Part shown: positions 60,027 through 64,000 of the stretch, one piece after another
How the letters are laid out: each line of letters begins with the position of its first letter
How positions within the stretch are numbered: the first letter of the stretch is position 1
Assembly: GCA_019321725.1 (NCBI GenBank)
Contig: CM033120.1
Location: 6,701,694-6,765,693 of the forward strand
Direction: 5' to 3'
Length of the DNA: 64,000 nucleotides
DNA from: Paulownia fortunei
Taxonomy: Eukaryota > Streptophyta > Magnoliopsida > Lamiales > Paulowniaceae
Program-made: the position numbers and the translations under genes
The notes under the pieces: generated by a model
Database searches by the model: none
What the model was told of the DNA's origin: nothing
Seen by the model: only the letters and a program-made list of their open reading frames with translations

Positions 60027-60062
60027 ATGTTGCACTTATTGTCCTTCCTTCCATTCCATTAA
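60027..60062 (+). other. Possible upstream ORF in the GLK leader, 11 codons
   Basis: An ATG at 60027 opens an 11-residue reading frame (MLHLLSFLPFH) that stops at 60062. I see no other ATG between it and the GLK start. It would be in the mRNA only if transcription begins at the distal TATA. It could damp translation, which is inference. Confidence 0.25.
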
Positions 60063-60239
60063 GAAGAAAAGCTGGCCGGAGTTAACAGATTTTCCATTAT
60101 TTTCCACATTTTGTTCTTCTTTTCCTTCTGAATAGATATTAACTTGCAGGAGTTAATATTCAATTATACATAATAAGTAATCTGTACTTGCTGTAAAATT
60201 CATTACCTATATAGAGGGCACGACTCGGTTTTCACTAAT

Positions 60240-60245
60240 CACGTG
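60240..60245. promoter_or_regulatory. G-box CACGTG just upstream of the GLK start codon
   Basis: A perfect CACGTG palindrome lies 11 bases before the ATG. G-boxes bind bZIP and bHLH factors such as HY5 and PIFs, which are known to control GLK and photosynthesis genes. Whether it lies in promoter or 5' leader depends on the transcription start, which cannot be read here. Confidence 0.4.
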
Positions 60246-60256
60246 CATACACTGGA

Positions 60257-60895
60257 ATGCTTGTTGTCTCGCCATTGAGGAGCACCAAGAATGAAAGGGA
60301 AAGCCAGATGCATGGTTTCTCAATGGAAGGGAATGAGTTTCCAGACTTCACGAGTGGGAATTTGCTTGACAGCATTGATTTTGATGACCTTTTCGTGGGA
60401 ATCAGCGATGGCGACGTGTTGCCTGATTTGGAGATGGACCCAGAAATTCTTGCTGAATTCTCAGTTAGTGCAGGTGAGGAATCGGAAATGAACATGGCAC
60501 CCGTTGCAGTTGACAAATTGGAGGAGGAAAATAATTCAGGAAACAATGAAAAAGCCGCAGCAGCGTCGGTTTCAGTTTCGGATCTCGGTTTGGGATCATC
60601 CAGCCTGATTCAGGGAGAGGAAATTGTGAGTAAAAGCAAGGAACCTGTCGTGGTTAATCCATCTCCTAAGGAAGCTGACAGAAGTAGAAAATCATCGGCT
60701 CACTCTAAAAATCCTCCGGGGAAGAGGAAAGTGAAGGTAAAGAATAACTCTCCTGACCAAGTCCTGGAACAAGATTTTTCGTTGCTAGTCATGGATATTG
60801 GTTTATAACTCAGGAGTGCTGAGGTTAACTAAGTTTGAAGAAGTGTTCATTTATCGAAAGCACTTTTTCCATAACACTTATCCATATAGAATTGT

Positions 60896-60941
<46 letters not shown>

Positions 60942-63711
60942 TTATGGGATTGTCACGGGAAAGCAAACATCACGGGGATCCGGGGTGCTTTCTAGTTAAA
61001 TGATTCCTAAGTTAAAATGTACTTCTGAATGTAGCCTTAACAAATGATGTCTCTGCGCTCCTGTGTGTTTTACAATGTAAATTAAGATTTCAAGAAAAGA
61101 TGAATTGATTTCTTGAAGTGTGTGTGTAGGTGGATTGGACGCCAGAACTGCACAGGCGGTTTGTGCAGGCAGTGGAGCAGCTGGGGGTGGATAAGGCTGT
61201 CCCTTCCAGGATTCTGGAGCTTATGGGAATCGATTGCCTCACACGCCATAACATTGCCAGCCATCTTCAAGTATGAATATTGCTCGAAATTTCCCTTTTC
61301 TGATGCTTGGTTCTATGTACTCTCTTTCTCTATTTTGTAATTCTTATTACGTTCAGCAGTTTCCAGGGATTTAATTGCTTTTTTCAGAATTTCGCTTTGG
61401 CTTCTTTTCTTTTTTCTCTTTTTCCCAGAGATTTTTTACAAGTCAAATGGCGTCCAGAGACTTGTCTGATCATTTCTCAAATTCTTTTCCAGGATTAACT
61501 TTTCTTTTCCTTTCCACACTGTTTTTGGCATATAAAAAAAAAAAAAGAAGGTACAGTTCTTTTGTAAACTGCACAAGGCTGAAAATTCCAGCATAAAAAC
61601 TGTGGTCTCTTTCTCCATGTATCTTTCTTTTTTCCTGTGGGCGCACGTTTTTAGTGATAAAAAGTTGCTCCACTTGTAACAGGAAAATTACTGTACGGTT
61701 ACCAGCTGATTCAGCCTGTCGCTAATTCAGTCTTTCTTCAAATTACAGCAAACGTTGAAACAACGCAGAAAGTTTTGGCAGCCCATGATTTGTATAGTAT
61801 CTTTTCCTTAGTACATTTGTCTCCAAGTAGTCAAGCTATTCGCTGTATCAGAATATTTTTTTTCAAATGCTACTAATAATTGTCGAGATGAGATAACCCA
61901 TTTAGATTGGAAAAAGAGATTCCATGCCAATTTTGTGCTTCCTCTATATTGGAAATTTTTGCATCCCATATTGTCCAGGAAAATAAAGGATTTATTAGTA
62001 CTTTTTTCCAAAGCAGAAAGGAAGATGAATTTGTAGAATGACCTAGCCACACAGCTAGAACTTCTAATTTTTAGGGGTGAGATACATATTTTGGTTTAGG
62101 GCACTTCAAGAGTTTGAAGGGGATAAAATTATGGATAATATTTTTTTAATGTAATTAAAATTTAAGATTATAGATAAATAAATGGGCAACCGTTGGGTCC
62201 AATTCTGTACTCGCTTCGTCCCTAGAAAGGCCTAGCTACACAAATAGTGTAGATTATGTTTCCAATTGTGGACATAATTCATAGTTGAGTAGCTAATCTA
62301 ATCAGATTAATTTTGCAGAAATATCGGTCACATCGTAAACATTTGCTAGCACGAGAAGCTGAGGCGGCAAGCTGGAGCAAGAGACGGCAGGTGTACGGAT
62401 CGGCGGCTGTTGGACGCGGGGCGGGGAAGGGAGAGGTGAATCCTTGGATTGCACCCAGTATGGGATTTCCTCCGGTGGCACCAGTGCCTCATTTTAGACC
62501 CTTACATGTATGGGGCCATCCATCCGTCGACCAATCATTGATGCACATGTGGCCTAAAAATCTAGCCCCTCCACCACCTCCACCACATGCTTGGCCTCCA
62601 TCTCAGCCTCCTCATCCTCTGCCGCCGTCGCCACCCGCTGACCCTTCTTTTTGGCATTCCCACCGCCAATATGTAAGTCTTATATATAACACATGCAAGC
62701 AGTCTCTCGTCCTCGCTTTTGGTTTTGCTCTCGCACTTGCCTGGTCTCCCCGACTGACATATATATATGTACTTCTATTATGTATATACAGGTTCCAACA
62801 CCAGGAACACCTTGCTTTGCACCACTTTTGCCACCAACGGTGATGACAAAACCCTCACTTCTTCAAGTCTTGATATTTAGTTGCATCCCTACCTTGTTTT
62901 TCTTCCTGTTAAATTCAATTTTTTTCATTACTATAAATATCTGGCTTGATAGTGAATTTTGTTACTATCTTGCAGAGGTTTCCAACCCCACCGGTCCCCG
63001 GCATACCACCTCCTGCCATGTATAAAGTAGACCCTGGCCTTTGTGTACCAGCTGGACCAACACTGCCCCAACCCCCTTCCGATGTTCACCCGGTGAGCAT
63101 TCTTTTTTCTCCCTACATCTGTTGATTTATACTTTACACAAAATATTAATGTTTAATTGTAGAAAAAGTTGTAATTGGAAAAGGGACTTTGGAAATGCTA
63201 GATCTAACTGCACTTTGTTTTGGAGTCGAATACTTGCTTATATTGATAACTTCAAAATAATGAGAATCATGCATGTCACACTAACTTAAATCTAATGATA
63301 TAACATGATATTATAAAAGGTAAATGAGTGGTTCTAACGTAAAATTGTGTGAGAGAGATATATACACATAAAACACACTAGGAACATTACGCCTGATGTT
63401 GGCCTCAAAGTCCCAAACATATTGCATACATATCTTCTTCCCTGCCTGATGTTAACGGCATAGTACCAAATATATTGCATACATATCTCCTTCCCTAGAA
63501 GATAACTAGCTAGTACTAAAATGTCTTTTTTCTGACCTTGTCCTCGTAAATTCTGAAACAGTCAAAGGAAAGTATAGATGCAGCCATTGGAGATGTTTTA
63601 ACAAAGCCATGGCTGCCACTGCCACTTGGACTGAAGCCTCCATCCATAGACAGTGTGATGGTTGAACTACAACGTCAAGGGATATCAAAAATACCTCCAA
63701 CTTGTTCTTAA
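60257..63711 (+). CDS. GLK1: GOLDEN2-LIKE (GLK1-type) GARP transcription factor, six exons
   Basis: Nuclear transcription factor of the GARP (MYB-related) family. In land plants it activates photosystem antenna and chlorophyll-synthesis genes and so drives chloroplast development. Six exons join in phase 0: 60257-60736, 61130-61270, 62319-62672, 62792-62839, 62976-63092 and 63562-63711, with GT/AG at every junction, giving 429 residues (usual GLK length is about 420-440). Residues 1-160 are the acidic N-terminal region with the family start MLxVSPLRST. Residues about 156-217 are the GARP DNA-binding domain, with [19 protein letters not shown] in exon 2 and [12 protein letters not shown] across the exon 2/3 joint, followed by the AREAEA motif. 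Residues about 270-325 are proline-rich. The C-terminal GCT box is in exons 5-6, with [20 protein letters not shown] and a final IPPTCS. The first Met is chosen because it matches the family N-terminus; the next Met (residue 18) would remove it. No stop or frameshift is seen. GLK1 versus GLK2 paralogy is not settled by the sequence alone. Confidence 0.96.
60901..60937 (+). repeat. (CT)n microsatellite in GLK intron 1
   Basis: About 18 uninterrupted CT units lie 165 bases inside the first GLK intron (60737-61129). Such runs are length-variable. A shorter CT run is present in the 3' untranslated region near 63845-63862. Confidence 0.9.
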
Positions 63712-64000
63712 TCAAACTGCTTGCAGCTCTTTTTTCTTTTTGGAGTTTTCAAGCCAAGAACCAAATTAAAAACCCCTCAATTCGACGACATTTTAAAGCA
63801 CTAGATGAAATCAAATGTGCCCATTTTTTTTGTTGCCCTTTGTTCTCTCTCTCTCTCTCTCCTTTTTTGTTTTTTTGTGTGTCTTGTTCTTGTTTCCTTG
63901 TGTGCAAGAACAATGTGTATCATGAACTTTGGACAGTATCTTTTGTAATGTGATAATTCATAAATATAGAGTGTTTCAACGGCAGAAAATCTTTGCGGCC
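63712..64000 (+). other. GLK 3' untranslated region and window end
   Basis: This stretch follows the GLK stop codon. It is T-rich, has a CT run near 63845-63862, a TTTTGTAATGTG far-upstream-like element near 63941 and a CATAAA near 63959 that could act as a weak poly(A) signal. No other gene is visible before the window ends. Confidence 0.45.

Larger units (their letters stand above)
59019..60256 (+). other. GLK upstream region not occupied by recognisable transposon
   Basis: About 1.24 kb separate the end of the Tat-element LTR (about 59018) from the GLK ATG. It contains an AT-rich stretch with an (AAAT)n run near 59366-59386, two TATA candidates, a CCAAT at about 60009, the possible uORF and the G-box. 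No other coding signal is seen. Confidence 0.5.

Noticed and set aside
60235..60546. Minus-strand open frame opposite GLK exon 1
   Set aside because: A shadow of the GC-richer coding exon; no family features.
61113..61596. Open frames over GLK exon 2 and intron 2
   Set aside because: Out of frame with the GARP domain; intron 2 is T-rich noncoding sequence.
62693..63025. Open frame across GLK exon 3/4/5 region in another phase
   Set aside because: It runs through introns with clear GT/AG sites and does not match the GLK family, whereas the spliced phase does.

Overview
This is a plant nuclear genome window. It is AT-rich, packed with LTR retrotransposons, and carries one intact multi-exon host gene. 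That gene, at 60257-63711 on the plus strand, encodes a GOLDEN2-LIKE (GLK1-type) GARP transcription factor, the regulator of chloroplast development. Its sequence and the repeat types (Athila, Tat, Tekay-like and Ty1/copia) point to a eudicot, probably a woody or repeat-rich one. The species cannot be fixed from the window.

Layout. 1-1130: 5' end of a decayed Athila (Ty3/gypsy) element. 1545-4280: an unusual composite whose two outer ends are the same LTR end in opposite orientation, bounded by a matching 5-bp target duplication (TAGTG). 4650-5620: a GC-rich LTR remnant with an array of short near-palindromes. 5621-14100: old AT-rich noncoding DNA with a small dispersed repeat family. 14100-15650: LTR-like AT-rich sequence. 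15660-17570: plus-strand Athila gag and protease remnant. 17690-20150: plus-strand copia remnant. 20600-29640: minus-strand Athila element with gag, protease, RT, RNase H, integrase and an env-position ORF, all broken, cut in its protease by a 2.3-kb solo LTR (25531-27829, target duplication CATCT). 30150-30935: LINE-type RNase H fragments. 31960-36100: minus-strand copia remnant of the same family as the plus-strand one. 38064-41561: plus-strand Athila protease-pol, followed by a full-length intronless but broken copy of a LONELY GUY (LOG) cytokinin-activating enzyme gene (42587-43228). 45237-51731: minus-strand Tekay-like gypsy element with a 3.08-kb 5' LTR, tRNA-iMet primer site and an internally deleted 3' end (target duplication ATTCG), apparently nested in the 3' LTR of the Athila copy. 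52950-59018: a Tat-lineage element, plus strand, lacking its first RT/RNase H, with a copia scrap and a foreign gag scrap inside, and a 3' LTR whose promoter segment is duplicated in tandem. 59019-60256: GLK upstream region.

The only gene I would expect to be functional is GLK. Everything else with coding similarity is transposon-derived or a pseudogene with visible stops and frameshifts. The window is best read as a chloroplast-regulator gene next to a stack of nested insertions. The two most interesting points are the LOG retrocopy lying inside the 3' part of an Athila element, and the inverted-LTR composite at 1545-4280. I saw no tRNA, rRNA, CRISPR or prokaryotic features.
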